The notes beneath the pieces are model-generated. The model saw only the letters and a program-made list of their open reading frames with translations, had not been told where the DNA came from and did no database searches. This document shows, piece after piece, positions 1 through 8,925 of a stretch of 64,000 nt of DNA. The translations under genes and the position numbers were made by a program. This stretch comes from Chloroflexota bacterium (GTDB lineage: Bacteria > Chloroflexota > Anaerolineae > Aggregatilineales > Phototrophicaceae), in contig JAIUNI010000019.1 of NCBI GenBank assembly GCA_020161935.1, positions 23,857 through 87,856 on the forward strand, written 5' to 3'. Numbering within the stretch: position 1 is the stretch's first letter; each line of letters opens with the position of its first letter.

Positions 1-17
1 GCGAATTTTCGATCACC

Positions 18-3000
18 ATGATCGCGCTTGCCGCTGGTTTGATTGCCTACACCCTGAGCCGCACACGCTATCATAGCTTTGCCGCGCATGTGGTCGTGGT
101 GGGAGGGGCGCTTTCGGTACTCAGCAGCTTATTCCCCGGCAGTAATTTGGATGAAACCGCGCTGGGTTTTTTGATCCTGCCGATTTTGCTCAGTAGTTTG
201 CTCCTCTCCGTTCGCTGGACGCTGTTTTACATTATGCTTCAGATGGTGGCGGTGATTGTACTGGCATCCGGCCGGTCGGAGGCTGACTGGGCTTATGTGC
301 TGATCCCGAACCTGCGCTTTGAGCTGCTTTCCGGGTTGATGATCTTGTTAGGGACGTACTTCCGCAACCAGATCGCCGATGACCAAAACCGCATTATTCA
401 AGAGAGCGAGGCCACCCTCAAACAGGCCAACGGCGAACTCGAAGTCAAGGTTGCCGAACGCATGCGCGTGTATGAGATCGCCACCGAAGAATTGATGGGC
501 GTGATCGCCGAGCGGGAAGCCTACGAAAGGGAACTGGCGAAAGAGCGCAATCTGCTGCGGACAGTGATCGACAATGTGCCGGATCACATCTTCGTGCTTG
601 ACCGCGACGGCAAATACATTCTGATTAACCACGCGCTTGAAGAAAGTTACCTGCGAACCAAACCCGAATCCCTGCTTGGCAAGGGTGTGTTTGATTACTT
701 CCCCAAGGAGCAAGCCATTGCGTATCACGCGATGGAACAGGAGATCATGAGCAGCGGGCGAGCTGTACTCAATATTGAGCAGAGCAGCAATCTTCAAGGC
801 GAGGAGCAGCGCCACTATTTGACGAGCAAGCTGCCCCTGCGTGACGACAACAGCGTGGTGATCGGCATGGTGGGCATCGCGCGGGATGTGACTGAACACA
901 AACGCAGCGAGCAACTGGTGCAGCAATCCTTCGCGGACTTAGAGCGGCGCGTGGCGGAACGAACAGCGGAACTTTCGCACACCAACAGCTTACTGCGCGA
1001 GCAAATCGCTGACCGCGAACAGGTGGAAGCCGAACTGCGATACCACGCGAGCCTGTTGGAGAACGTCTCCGAGGCGATTATCTCGGTCGATTACCAGTTT
1101 ACGGTGCGAAGCTGGAACAAAGCGGCTGAACGCATGTACGGCTGGGCGGAAACAGAGGCCATCGGGCGGAACGCCTTTGAGCTAACCGGCTCTGAAATCA
1201 CGCCTGAAAAGATCGACGACATCATGCATCATGTGCTGACGAGTGGCGATTGGCACGGCGAGATGGTGGATACTCGCCGTGACGGTACCAAGCTGAATGT
1301 GATCGCTGCGGCTTCGCTCATCAAAGACTCGACAGACCATATCACGGGTATGGTACTCGTCCACCGCGATATGACCGAGCGTAAGCGCGTCGAGGCGGCG
1401 GCAAATGAGCAGCGTGCGCTGGCGGAGGCGCTGCGCGATACGGCAGCGGCCATCAACAGCACACTGAATATCTCGGAAATTCTCGATTCGTTACTGGTCT
1501 ATGTAGAACGGGTGCTGCCCTACGACGCGGCTTCGATCATGCTGCTGGAAGGGGACGCGGCGCGGGTCATGCACGGGCGCGGCTTCGCGGAGCGCGGCTT
1601 GAAGACCGAGGAAGTGGTGACTCTGCGCTTCCCGCTCAACAAACATGCCAATTTGCGCGAGATGGCTGCAACCGGCAGACCGATTATCATTTCGGATACG
1701 ACCACATACCCCAACTGGCGCGTCGAAATCGTCACCAACTGGATTCGTTCCTACATCGGTGCGCCGATACAAATTGAAGGCAAGGTCATCGGGTTCATTA
1801 ACCTTGACAGCGCCGTCATCAATACCTTCGACCAAAGCCATGCCCACAAGTTGTTAGCCTTTGCCGACCAAGCCGGTATCGCCATTCGTAACGCCAACCT
1901 GTTTGAAGCGATTACGCTGCACGCGACCGAAATGGAAGCGCGGGTGATGGTACGTACGGCTGAACTGGTGAACGAACGGGCGCAGCTTCAAGCGATTATG
2001 GACTCGATGAACGAAGGTGTGTTCGGGGTGCTGTTTGGCGAAAAACCGGTACGCTACGCCAACTGCTCGTTCCAACGGCTGACGGGTTACGAGGCGCATG
2101 AATGGTCTTATGAGTTGATGAGGCCGCAGAAGCCGGATGAAGTGTCCGACTTTGTGCAAGACCTCGACGCGGTATACGATTCGCTGTCTTCCGGCATGAT
2201 GTGGGAAGGGCGCGGGCCGGTGCGGCGCAAGGACGGCGTAATCTTTGATGCCCACATGATCTTGACACGAATTGATAACCACGACGGCAGCCCGATTGGT
2301 ACCGTCACCATCTTGCGCGATGTGAGCCAAGAAAAGGCGCTGGAGCAGCAAAAATCGTTGTTCGTGGCGAACGCCTCCCACGAACTGCGGACACCCATCA
2401 CCAACCTGACCACCCGCTTGTATCTCATTCGCCGCCAGCCGGAAGCACTGGAAACCCACTTACAGGTGCTGGATGAGGTGGCGCGGCGGATGCGGACACT
2501 GGTCGAAGATTTGCTCGATCACTCGCGCTTCGAACGGGGTGTGATCCCGCTGGAACCGAAGTTGATGGATATACGCGGTTTGGTGAGCCAAGTGGTGAAC
2601 CTGCAAGTGCCGGAAGCCGATAAGAAGCATATCAACCTGCTTTCAACCCTACCGGATACACCGCTGATGAGTATGGTTGACCCGGAGCGGATGATACAGG
2701 TCATCACCAACCTGACGATGAACGCTATCCACTACACGCCCGAAGGTGGGCAAGTGAGCGCCTCGACGGAACTGGTCACGGCGCAGAATGGCGAGGAGCA
2801 TATCCGGCTGACGATCCAAGATACGGGGATTGGCGTACCCGCCGCCTTGCTGCCGAACCTGTTTAAGCCGTTCTTCCGGGTAAGCGAAAAGACCAAAGGC
2901 ACGGGCTTGGGCTTGAGCATCGCACGGGATATTGTGCGCGCCCACAAGGGTGACATCACGGTGGAGAGTGTGCCGGGGGTCGGCAGCCGCTTCATTGTCG

Positions 3001-3029
3001 ATATTCCCGCAGCCGTGAAAGCCCCTTAG
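18..3029 (+). CDS. Multi-PAS/GAF sensor histidine kinase (5' end may lie outside the window)
   Basis: Membrane sensor kinase that would autophosphorylate on histidine and pass the phosphate to a response regulator not encoded next door. The first ~115 residues form several hydrophobic segments. Coiled-coil linkers follow, then PAS domains at about 185-300 and 345-455, a GAF domain at about 480-640 and a third PAS at about 655-775. The HisKA H-box reads SHELRTP with the phospho-acceptor at His788. The ATPase domain shows an N-box around Asn902, a DTGIG G1 box at Asp935 and a GTGLGLSI G2 box. The frame stays open to base 3, so the ATG at 18 may be internal and part of the membrane domain missing. 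The signal is unknown. Confidence 0.9.
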   Translation: MIALAAGLIAYTLSRTRYHSFAAHVVVVGGALSVLSSLFPGSNLDETALGFLILPILLSSLLLSVRWTLFYIMLQMVAVIVLASGRSEADWAYVLIPNLRFELLSGLMILLGTYFRNQIADDQNRIIQESEATLKQANGELEVKVAERMRVYEIATEELMGVIAEREAYERELAKERNLLRTVIDNVPDHIFVLDRDGKYILINHALEESYLRTKPESLLGKGVFDYFPKEQAIAYHAMEQEIMSSGRAVLNIEQSSNLQGEEQRHYLTSKLPLRDDNSVVIGMVGIARDVTEHKRSEQLVQQSFADLERRVAERTAELSHTNSLLREQIADREQVEAELRYHASLLENVSEAIISVDYQFTVRSWNKAAERMYGWAETEAIGRNAFELTGSEITPEKIDDIMHHVLTSGDWHGEMVDTRRDGTKLNVIAAASLIKDSTDHITGMVLVHRDMTERKRVEAAANEQRALAEALRDTAAAINSTLNISEILDSLLVYVERVLPYDAASIMLLEGDAARVMHGRGFAERGLKTEEVVTLRFPLNKHANLREMAATGRPIIISDTTTYPNWRVEIVTNWIRSYIGAPIQIEGKVIGFINLDSAVINTFDQSHAHKLLAFADQAGIAIRNANLFEAITLHATEMEARVMVRTAELVNERAQLQAIMDSMNEGVFGVLFGEKPVRYANCSFQRLTGYEAHEWSYELMRPQKPDEVSDFVQDLDAVYDSLSSGMMWEGRGPVRRKDGVIFDAHMILTRIDNHDGSPIGTVTILRDVSQEKALEQQKSLFVANASHELRTPITNLTTRLYLIRRQPEALETHLQVLDEVARRMRTLVEDLLDHSRFERGVIPLEPKLMDIRGLVSQVVNLQVPEADKKHINLLSTLPDTPLMSMVDPERMIQVITNLTMNAIHYTPEGGQVSASTELVTAQNGEEHIRLTIQDTGIGVPAALLPNLFKPFFRVSEKTKGTGLGLSIARDIVRAHKGDITVESVPGVGSRFIVDIPAAVKAP

Positions 3030-3082
3030 GCGTTTCTCCAACTAGCGACCAACGTTATACTAATGCTTTCTTTTATTCACCC

Positions 3083-4273
3083 GTGAGTGAGTCTATGTCT
3101 GCAAAAAGCCCTGCCCCCTACGTTGATCCTTTAGAACATACCCCGCTGCATACGCTGCTGGTTAATACCAACCGATTGCAGGCGATGCCTATTTGGTTAG
3201 TGGTAGCGATCATCACATTCAACGCCGCGTTAGTTGCCGTTGTCTGGCTGCCATTTGGGTGGATTGGCCTAGGCGTACTGCTGACATTTATCACCGCGAT
3301 TGGGGTGAATTGGGCAGGGTTAATTGGCTTGCAGCGCACCGGGCGCAGCTTTGGCCCCGACCGCCCGACGGTGATCGCACTGGCGATTGTTTCGGCGGCG
3401 GTGCTGGTGGTGCTAGGGTTGTTCAGCGTGCCGTGGTGGCTGCCGGTAGGTGTACTGCTGGTGATGACGGCAATTGTCTATTACTCGACGTGGGTAGAGC
3501 CGTTTCGTCTGGGCGTGACGCGCCAGAAATACCAGACGTTGAAGCTCAAGGCTGACGCGCCGACTATTCGCCTGCTGCAAATCGGGGATATTCATGTCGA
3601 GCGCATTGGCCCGCGTGAACGGCACCTGAATAAAGTGATTGCTGAACTCAAGCCGGATGTGATTGTATTTACGGGTGATTTTGTTAACCTGTCGAATACG
3701 AACGACCCACGTTCGGAAAGTGATATTCGGACGCTCATCAGCCAGTGGCACGCGCCGCTGGGTGTGTACTGTGTTTCGGGTACGCCGCTGGTCGAGCCGC
3801 TGGAACGGGTGCAAGCCTTCACCAAAGATCTGGATAACCTCAAACTGCTGCCAAACCAGTGGATCAGCCTTCAGACACCGGCAGGCGCACTGAATTTCTT
3901 GGGCTTAGTTGTCACGCACGATATGAAGCGTGACCGGGATATACTCAAGAAGATGATGATGTCCGCGCCGCCGAAAGGTCTCCATGTGCTGCTGATGCAC
4001 CCGCCGGATGTCGCGCCGGAGGCCAACGAACTCGGCGTTGACCTGTACCTGTGTGGGCATACACACGGCGGGCAAATCCGGCTGCCATTGATCGGTGCGA
4101 TTTTTTCCAGCAGTCACCTCGGCAACCGCTTCATCATGGGGCGTTACGAGTTGGGTAGGACGACATTGTATACCGCACGCGGAGTCGGGCTGGAAGGTTT
4201 GGGCGCACCCCGCGCACGATTTATGTGTCCGCCGGAAATTGTGCTGTGGGACATTATCGGCACAGCGATTTAG
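3083..4273 (+). CDS. Membrane-anchored calcineurin-like metallophosphoesterase with altered motif III
   Basis: Four hydrophobic segments in residues ~30-140 precede a calcineurin-like phosphoesterase domain facing one side of the membrane. Seen motifs are GDIH (Asp169, His171), GDFVN, a lone His in LLMHPPD, and GHTH (His326, His328). The usual GNH(D/E) motif III is replaced by GTPL at 233-236, removing the Asn and catalytic His normally found there. The enzyme may therefore be altered or inactive; the substrate is unknown. The start is GTG at 3083 or ATG at 3095. A TATACT hexamer at 3056-3061 could be its -10. It follows the kinase on the same strand, so the two may be linked. Confidence 0.85.
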   Translation: MSESMSAKSPAPYVDPLEHTPLHTLLVNTNRLQAMPIWLVVAIITFNAALVAVVWLPFGWIGLGVLLTFITAIGVNWAGLIGLQRTGRSFGPDRPTVIALAIVSAAVLVVLGLFSVPWWLPVGVLLVMTAIVYYSTWVEPFRLGVTRQKYQTLKLKADAPTIRLLQIGDIHVERIGPRERHLNKVIAELKPDVIVFTGDFVNLSNTNDPRSESDIRTLISQWHAPLGVYCVSGTPLVEPLERVQAFTKDLDNLKLLPNQWISLQTPAGALNFLGLVVTHDMKRDRDILKKMMMSAPPKGLHVLLMHPPDVAPEANELGVDLYLCGHTHGGQIRLPLIGAIFSSSHLGNRFIMGRYELGRTTLYTARGVGLEGLGAPRARFMCPPEIVLWDIIGTAI

Positions 4274-4320
4274 CGGTTTAATTCCCCTCGCCATGAGGGA
4301 AAAGGGATAGGGGTGAGGGC

Positions 4321-5094
4321 CTATTTCCCGCCATCAATCGCAATCGTTTGTCCGGTAATCCAACCGGCGTGTTCAGATGCAAAGAACAACACGCCAGCCG
4401 CGATGTCCTCCGGTGTGCCGAGTTTTTTGAGGGCGATGCTGTCGACCAGCGCCTGCTGCCCATCCGCACCATAGGACTCCCACTGGCGTTCGGTGTTGGC
4501 GTTGGAACGCACGAAGCCGGGGGCGATGCAGTTGACGGTGATGCCCCACGCGCCGAGTTCATGCCCCAATTGGCGGGTGAGGCTGATGAGCGCGGCTTTG
4601 GCGGCGGCATAGGCTTGAATACCGGTGAGGCTGATGGTAAGACCCGCGCCGCTGGAAATGTTGACGATGCGACCAGCTTTGGCGGCTTTCATACCCGGTG
4701 CGACCGCTTGGCTGAGGTAGAACGCACCGCTGACGTTCACGGCGAAGATCGCGTTCCATTCGGCGGGTGTCACGGTTTCCAGCGGGCGACCAACTTGCCC
4801 CAAAACCCCACCGGCGTTGTTCACCAGAATATCAACTTGATTGCTCGACAGTAGGATTTCATCGACCAGCGCTTTCACCGCGTCGGGGTTGGTGATGTCC
4901 ACCACCCGCGCTTCCGACCGTGCGCCGAGTTCTTCACACAGGCGGTCGGTTTCATGCAGTTCATCCTCAATCACGTCTACGATCCAGACGTGTGCGCCAT
5001 GTTCCGCCAGCACCATACTGATTGCCCGACCGAAGCCATGCGCCGCGCCGGTAACAATCGCCGTTTTACCCGTAAAGTCAAAGTTCATCTTCAT
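4321..5094 (-). CDS. Short-chain dehydrogenase/reductase
   Basis: Classical SDR of 257 residues, the usual length. A Rossmann nucleotide-binding motif TGAAHGFG lies near residue 16, NNAG marks beta-4, and the catalytic Ser sits in SSGAG ahead of YAAAK. The C-terminal GQTIAIDGG is typical of NAD(P)-dependent 3-oxoacyl-ACP-reductase-like members. The Asp at the end of beta-2 (IVDV) suggests NAD(H), which is an inference. The substrate cannot be told from sequence. It converges with the metallophosphoesterase, and the terminator of the sulfur operon lies just upstream, so it is probably transcribed separately. Confidence 0.88.
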   Translation of the reverse strand: MKMNFDFTGKTAIVTGAAHGFGRAISMVLAEHGAHVWIVDVIEDELHETDRLCEELGARSEARVVDITNPDAVKALVDEILLSSNQVDILVNNAGGVLGQVGRPLETVTPAEWNAIFAVNVSGAFYLSQAVAPGMKAAKAGRIVNISSGAGLTISLTGIQAYAAAKAALISLTRQLGHELGAWGITVNCIAPGFVRSNANTERQWESYGADGQQALVDSIALKKLGTPEDIAAGVLFFASEHAGWITGQTIAIDGGK

Positions 5095-5111
5095 AGCGAC
5101 TCGCTTATTAA

Positions 5112-5145
5112 GAAATAAAAAGAGCAGACCTTGTGTCTGCCCTCT
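5112..5145 (-). terminator. Rho-independent terminator of the sulfur operon
   Basis: On the minus strand a GCAGAC/GTCTGC stem with loop ACAAG, plus outer AGA/TCT pairs, runs into TTTTTATTT. It lies 38 bases past the stop codon of the MoeZ-like gene and closes the minus-strand block that starts near 12.65 kb. Confidence 0.75.
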
Positions 5146-5182
5146 ATCTTAGAACTTGCTGCTTGAAACGTGCAACTTGTGG

Positions 5183-6427
5183 CTAATACTTCGGCATCGA
5201 CGGGTCGATTTCATCCGCCCACGCTAGAATGCCGCCCTTGAGGTTGACGAGCGTGTTGTTGTAGCCAACTTCCTGCAAGAACTTAATCGAGTCGGCGCTG
5301 CGCTTGCCCGAACGGCATTGGAAGATGACTTCGCCTTCGGTGGGGATTTGCGCCAGTACGGTCATGTCAGCCGTTTTGCGTCCCGCGAGGACATCATTCT
5401 TGGCCGCTTCGATCTTGCCCTTGGGGATACGCAGCGAACCTTCAAGCGCACTGATTTCCCATTCGTGCGGGTCGCGCACATCGACAATCGTCACGTTTTC
5501 GCCGCTGTCGATACGTGCCTTGAGTTCTTTGACGCTGATTTCAGATAAGATTTCTTTCTTCTCGGTACCGTTCGTGCTGGCCTTGTAGTCGCTGCGGTCA
5601 TGCGCGGGCATCCCGCAAAACATTTCGTAGTCGATGAGCTGCACCTGCTCATGCGGAATACCGCACACGGGGCAGTTCGGGTCTTTGCGAACCTTCAGTT
5701 TAGTAAAGCTCATTTCGAGTGCATCGTACAGCAGCATCTTGCCGATCATCGGTTCGCCGATGCCCAAGATCAACTTAATGGCTTCAGTCGCTTGCATCGT
5801 ACCAATCGTCCCCGGCAGAATACCGAGTACGCCACCTTCCGCGCAGCTCGGCACAAGGCCGGGTGGGGGCGGGGTGGGGAACATACAGCGGTAGCACGGG
5901 CCTTCTTTGGCGTAGAATACGCTCAACTGCCCCTCGAAGCGGAAGATGCTACCGTAGACGTTTGGCTTGCCGAGCTTCACGCAGGCATCGTTCACAAGGT
6001 AGCGGGTGGGGAAGTTATCCGTGCCGTCGATAATCACGTCGTAGGGCGTAAACAGTTCGACGGCATTTTCCGAGGTCAGCGGCACGTTGTACTTATCCAC
6101 CTGCAAGTACGGGTTGATGTCCTTCATCTTGGCTTCGGCGCTGTCGATCTTCAACACGCCGACGCTGCTTTGCCCGTGAATCACCTGCCGTTGGAGGTTG
6201 GTTTCGTCGACCACATCGTAATCCACGAGGCCGATGCGCCCGATACCCGCCGCCGCAAGGTACAGCGCCAACGGGCTGCCCAACCCGCCCGTACCGATCA
6301 GCAGTACACTGGCGGCCTTCAGCTTCTTCTGCCCCTCGATGCCCACTTCCGGCATAATCAGGTGGCGGCTGTAGCGCCGGATTTCATCATTTGTCAGTTC
6401 GCTAACCGCATCCACAATCGGTTGCAT
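5183..6427 (-). CDS. moeZ: MoeZ/MoeB-type sulfur-carrier adenylyltransferase-rhodanese fusion
   Basis: E1-like enzyme that would adenylate the C-terminal Gly of a ubiquitin-fold sulfur carrier and, through its rhodanese domain, help convert it to a thiocarboxylate. The start chosen is ATG at 6427 (MQPIVDAV), giving 414 residues; the open frame reaches upstream to 6490 but those residues do not look like the family. Seen: nucleotide-binding GTGGLGSP, zinc ligands CYRC and CPVC, a PSCAEGG segment, then a rhodanese domain with the active-site loop CRSGKRS. This architecture matches MoeZ of Mycobacterium, which activates CysO, and is comparable in role to HcyF. Its likely substrate is the CysO-like protein at 8544-8819, and it may also serve molybdopterin synthesis. 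It is the last gene of the block. Confidence 0.92.
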   Translation of the reverse strand: MQPIVDAVSELTNDEIRRYSRHLIMPEVGIEGQKKLKAASVLLIGTGGLGSPLALYLAAAGIGRIGLVDYDVVDETNLQRQVIHGQSSVGVLKIDSAEAKMKDINPYLQVDKYNVPLTSENAVELFTPYDVIIDGTDNFPTRYLVNDACVKLGKPNVYGSIFRFEGQLSVFYAKEGPCYRCMFPTPPPPGLVPSCAEGGVLGILPGTIGTMQATEAIKLILGIGEPMIGKMLLYDALEMSFTKLKVRKDPNCPVCGIPHEQVQLIDYEMFCGMPAHDRSDYKASTNGTEKKEILSEISVKELKARIDSGENVTIVDVRDPHEWEISALEGSLRIPKGKIEAAKNDVLAGRKTADMTVLAQIPTEGEVIFQCRSGKRSADSIKFLQEVGYNNTLVNLKGGILAWADEIDPSMPKY

Positions 6428-6514
6428 TACAAAGCCTTTCTTATATCGCCTTAGATGGCTGCCTGAATTATCAATAATGTGTATCTTCATCTGTGCTGGC
6501 GTGTGGCGGCTTTC

Positions 6515-7615
6515 TTACGTCACCGTCACGTTAACCTTATGCCATGCGTTATTGGCATAGCCTTTAAAGTTCCATATTTCTTGCGTATCCTGCGGCTGCG
6601 AGTTGCCTGCCGTATCGGTCGCCCGTGCGATAATGGTGGTCGTCAGCGGCGTGATCTCCACCTGCGCTTCCCACAACTTCCACGCCCACAGGTCATTATT
6701 CTCGGTCAGGAAGGATGCCTGCGACCATGTTTTGCCGTCATCGCTGCTCACTTCCACCCGCTCGACTAAGTGATGGCCGTCGCCCAGCGCGTAGCCCATC
6801 ACACTGAACTGGCCTAGCGGCACGCCCTCGTCATCTGCCGGAAAACAGATGACCGCGTTCAGCGAATTTTCGCCGAGCATGATGCCGTCTTCCCACTTCA
6901 CATTATCCGGCCCAACTTCCGGCGGGAACAGTTTATATGCCCGCTGCTGAAAGTAATTCTGCGAAGGCTGCATCTGTATCGTGATGTTCGTCACCCACTT
7001 CACGCTGCGCGCACCGATGTAGCCGGGGACGATCACTCGCAGCGGGTAGCCGTGTAGGTTGCTCAGTGGTTCGCCGTTCATCTCGTAAGCCAGAATGGTT
7101 TCCGGCAGCAGCGCTTTATCCAGCGGGATTGACCCACCGAAGCCGAACGTCTGCCCTAACCGCTGCACCTGATCTAAGCCCGTGAAAGCCGTGTGTCGTG
7201 CTTTGCGGTCAACCCCCGCCGCGATTAAGACATCCCGCAAACGGATGCCTGCCCACGTCGCGTTGCTGATCGCGCCGCCGCCCCACGGCAGCTCGTTCGG
7301 TATGGGCGCGACGGTCATGAGTTCCTGCCGCCGGTTGCCCGCACATTGGAGGGTGGTCATCACCTCCGTCTTGGGGAAGCGTCCGATCAGTTCGCTAAAC
7401 GATAAGCTGATTGGCTGCTTGACCATCCCCTCGACCGTCAGCCGGAAGGTGTCGATGTCGACATCCGGTATCGTGCCGTGGTTGCGTGCGAAAAAGGTGT
7501 CGTTCGGCGTGACAAATTCCTGCACCAGAAACGCCATCGGCGCACTGCCATTAAACGGATCTTCGGAAACAACGATGAAGTCGGGATGCTTTTCTTGCCG
7601 GGTTACATCATTCAA
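6515..7615 (-). CDS. Sulfite-oxidase-family molybdopterin enzyme
   Basis: Molybdenum oxidoreductase of the sulfite oxidase/SoxC family with an N-terminal Mo-cofactor domain and a C-terminal dimerisation (Ig-like) domain. Seen motifs are FFARNHG near residue 41, the Mo-ligand Cys91 in LQCAGNRR, and GYIGARSVKW. No signal peptide or twin-arginine motif is visible, so a cytoplasmic location is inferred, unlike most bacterial sulfite dehydrogenases. The start codon is TTG, and TTGA overlaps the stop of the upstream thioredoxin gene by 4 bases, which indicates translational coupling. The position among sulfur-carrier genes suggests a role in sulfite or other sulfur-oxyanion chemistry. No haem domain is fused. 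Confidence 0.9.
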   Translation of the reverse strand: MNDVTRQEKHPDFIVVSEDPFNGSAPMAFLVQEFVTPNDTFFARNHGTIPDVDIDTFRLTVEGMVKQPISLSFSELIGRFPKTEVMTTLQCAGNRRQELMTVAPIPNELPWGGGAISNATWAGIRLRDVLIAAGVDRKARHTAFTGLDQVQRLGQTFGFGGSIPLDKALLPETILAYEMNGEPLSNLHGYPLRVIVPGYIGARSVKWVTNITIQMQPSQNYFQQRAYKLFPPEVGPDNVKWEDGIMLGENSLNAVICFPADDEGVPLGQFSVMGYALGDGHHLVERVEVSSDDGKTWSQASFLTENNDLWAWKLWEAQVEITPLTTTIIARATDTAGNSQPQDTQEIWNFKGYANNAWHKVNVTVT

Positions 7616-8028
7616 TGATTGACTCTCAGGGCGTTCAACTGACGAATAAGTTTAGGCGCATCCGCCACCCCGTAGTTCACGTCCCGCACTTGCCACTTTG
7701 GGTCAAGGATGAACGTAGTGGGTGCCGAAAATACGCCCCAGCGATCAGCAACCTCGCTGTTTTCACTTGCGTCAATCTGAAGTACCTGAATATCCTCGCC
7801 GAGTTCGGTCTGTAACCGCATTAGCGCTGGCTGCTGCTGCGTCACACAAGGGACGCAGCCCGGTGTCGTGAAGTAAATAATGGCAGGCACACCCGGCTTT
7901 AGGTCACTCAAGATTGGGTCATGGCTGCTGGCTGCCGCTGTTTTATGGATATGATACCGCCGCAGCAGTTGATATGCCAAGAACCCAATAATGGCTAACC
8001 CAATCGCGATTTGCAGACGTTCAATCAT
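7612..8028 (-). CDS. Membrane-anchored thioredoxin-like protein
   Basis: 138-residue thiol-disulfide protein with one N-terminal transmembrane helix (about residues 8-22) followed by a thioredoxin fold. The redox motif is CVPC (Cys58, Cys61) in a TPGC context, and the cis-proline loop reads SAPTTF. It could supply electrons or persulfide reduction to neighbouring sulfur enzymes; this role is inferred from position. Its stop overlaps the TTG start of the Mo enzyme, and the DUF4395 membrane gene sits 18 bases upstream. DUF4395 and thioredoxin-like genes are often neighbours. Confidence 0.9.
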   Translation of the reverse strand: MIERLQIAIGLAIIGFLAYQLLRRYHIHKTAAASSHDPILSDLKPGVPAIIYFTTPGCVPCVTQQQPALMRLQTELGEDIQVLQIDASENSEVADRWGVFSAPTTFILDPKWQVRDVNYGVADAPKLIRQLNALRVNH

Positions 8029-8046
8029 CGCCGTATCCCCGTGCTA

Positions 8047-8508
8047 CTACGTGCTGCTGATCGGTGCTTGTGTGAAACCCGGTACGCCCAAACGATTCAG
8101 TTGATAGTACATCAGGCAGCCTACGCAGATGTTCAGCCAGAAGTTCAGGTTCGCCAGTGCGATGACGATACCGACCAACACCCACGCTACTGTTGGCACA
8201 TTCGCCAGCAGCGCGAGTGTGGCTACGCCATTAAAGATCGAACCCACCAAAAAGGCGAATCGATGCGGCTCAGGGTTGTCGTCAATCACGTTTGGCTTGA
8301 CCAAACCGCTGGGCTTCAGCACATTCTGGTAGAACAAGCGATACGGGGCGAAAGGGACATTCAACGCGCCGAGCAACTGCGCCAGCGCCACGAAGGCGAC
8401 GAGCAGCGTACTGTTTAGCACGAATGCCACAATCAACAAGATGATGGTGGATGCCTGACCGACTTTGAGGCCGGAATGATCGACTTTACGGAGGGTTAAC
8501 GCTGCCAC
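8047..8508 (-). CDS. DUF4395 integral membrane protein
   Basis: 153 residues with about four hydrophobic segments. It carries the family marks DNPEPHRFA near the middle and a late CVGC pair within NICVGCLMYY. DUF4395 proteins have no settled function; their co-occurrence with thioredoxins and rhodaneses suggests transmembrane thiol or sulfur handling, which fits this setting. The gene lies between the sulfur carrier and the thioredoxin on the same strand with short gaps, so one transcript is likely. The membrane Cys pair could exchange electrons with the adjacent CVPC thioredoxin, but this is inference. Confidence 0.85.
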   Translation of the reverse strand: MAALTLRKVDHSGLKVGQASTIILLIVAFVLNSTLLVAFVALAQLLGALNVPFAPYRLFYQNVLKPSGLVKPNVIDDNPEPHRFAFLVGSIFNGVATLALLANVPTVAWVLVGIVIALANLNFWLNICVGCLMYYQLNRLGVPGFTQAPISST

Positions 8509-8543
8509 GACACACGCTCCAAAGAGTTAAATGGGTTTGACGA

Positions 8544-8819
8544 TTACGAAACGCCCCCGGCGATGCTGGGGATAATACGCAGACTGTCGCCCTCCGTGAT
8601 TTCGGTTTTCAGGCCATCCAAAAAGCGGATGTCCTCGTCGTCGATAAACACGTTGACGAAATTACGAAGTTCGCTGCCGTTAAACAGGTGCTGACGCAGT
8701 TCCGGGTGCTGCGTCACGAGGTCGTTTAAGGCCGCGCCGACCGTTTCGCCGCTGACGTTGACCTGCGCTTGGTTAGCGGTGTAAATGCGCAGCGGGGTCG
8801 GGATTTTGATACTGGTCAT
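8544..8819 (-). CDS. CysO/HcyS-like ubiquitin-fold sulfur carrier with a masked GG tail
   Basis: 91-residue MoaD/ThiS-family protein resembling mycobacterial CysO throughout (IPTPLR start, RNFVNVFIDDEDIRFLDGL middle, GDSLRIIPSIAGG end). The C-terminus is GGVS, two residues past the Gly-Gly that must be exposed for adenylation and thiocarboxylation. The JAMM peptidase upstream in the block is the obvious candidate to remove Val-Ser, as HcyD does for HcyS and QbsD for QbsE. A GAGGAG ribosome site ends 5 bases before the ATG. A 10-base palindrome CCAAATTTGG lies at 8848-8857 in the leader and could be an operator. The carrier would pass sulfur to MetY or a cysteine synthase; no cysM lies in the window. 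Confidence 0.92.
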   Translation of the reverse strand: MTSIKIPTPLRIYTANQAQVNVSGETVGAALNDLVTQHPELRQHLFNGSELRNFVNVFIDDEDIRFLDGLKTEITEGDSLRIIPSIAGGVS

Positions 8820-8925
8820 CTTGTCTCCTCAAACATGCTTCTGTAGCCCAAATTTGGTGCATCCCCTCCACACTTGTTGGTTCCCGCCCCTGTATACGTG
8901 AGGCGGGCAAGGGTGATGAGGTGAG

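Noticed and set aside
5600..6454. 284-codon plus-strand frame
   Set aside because: Antisense to the MoeZ-like gene; His/Arg-rich product with no domain, a shadow of a GC-rich gene.
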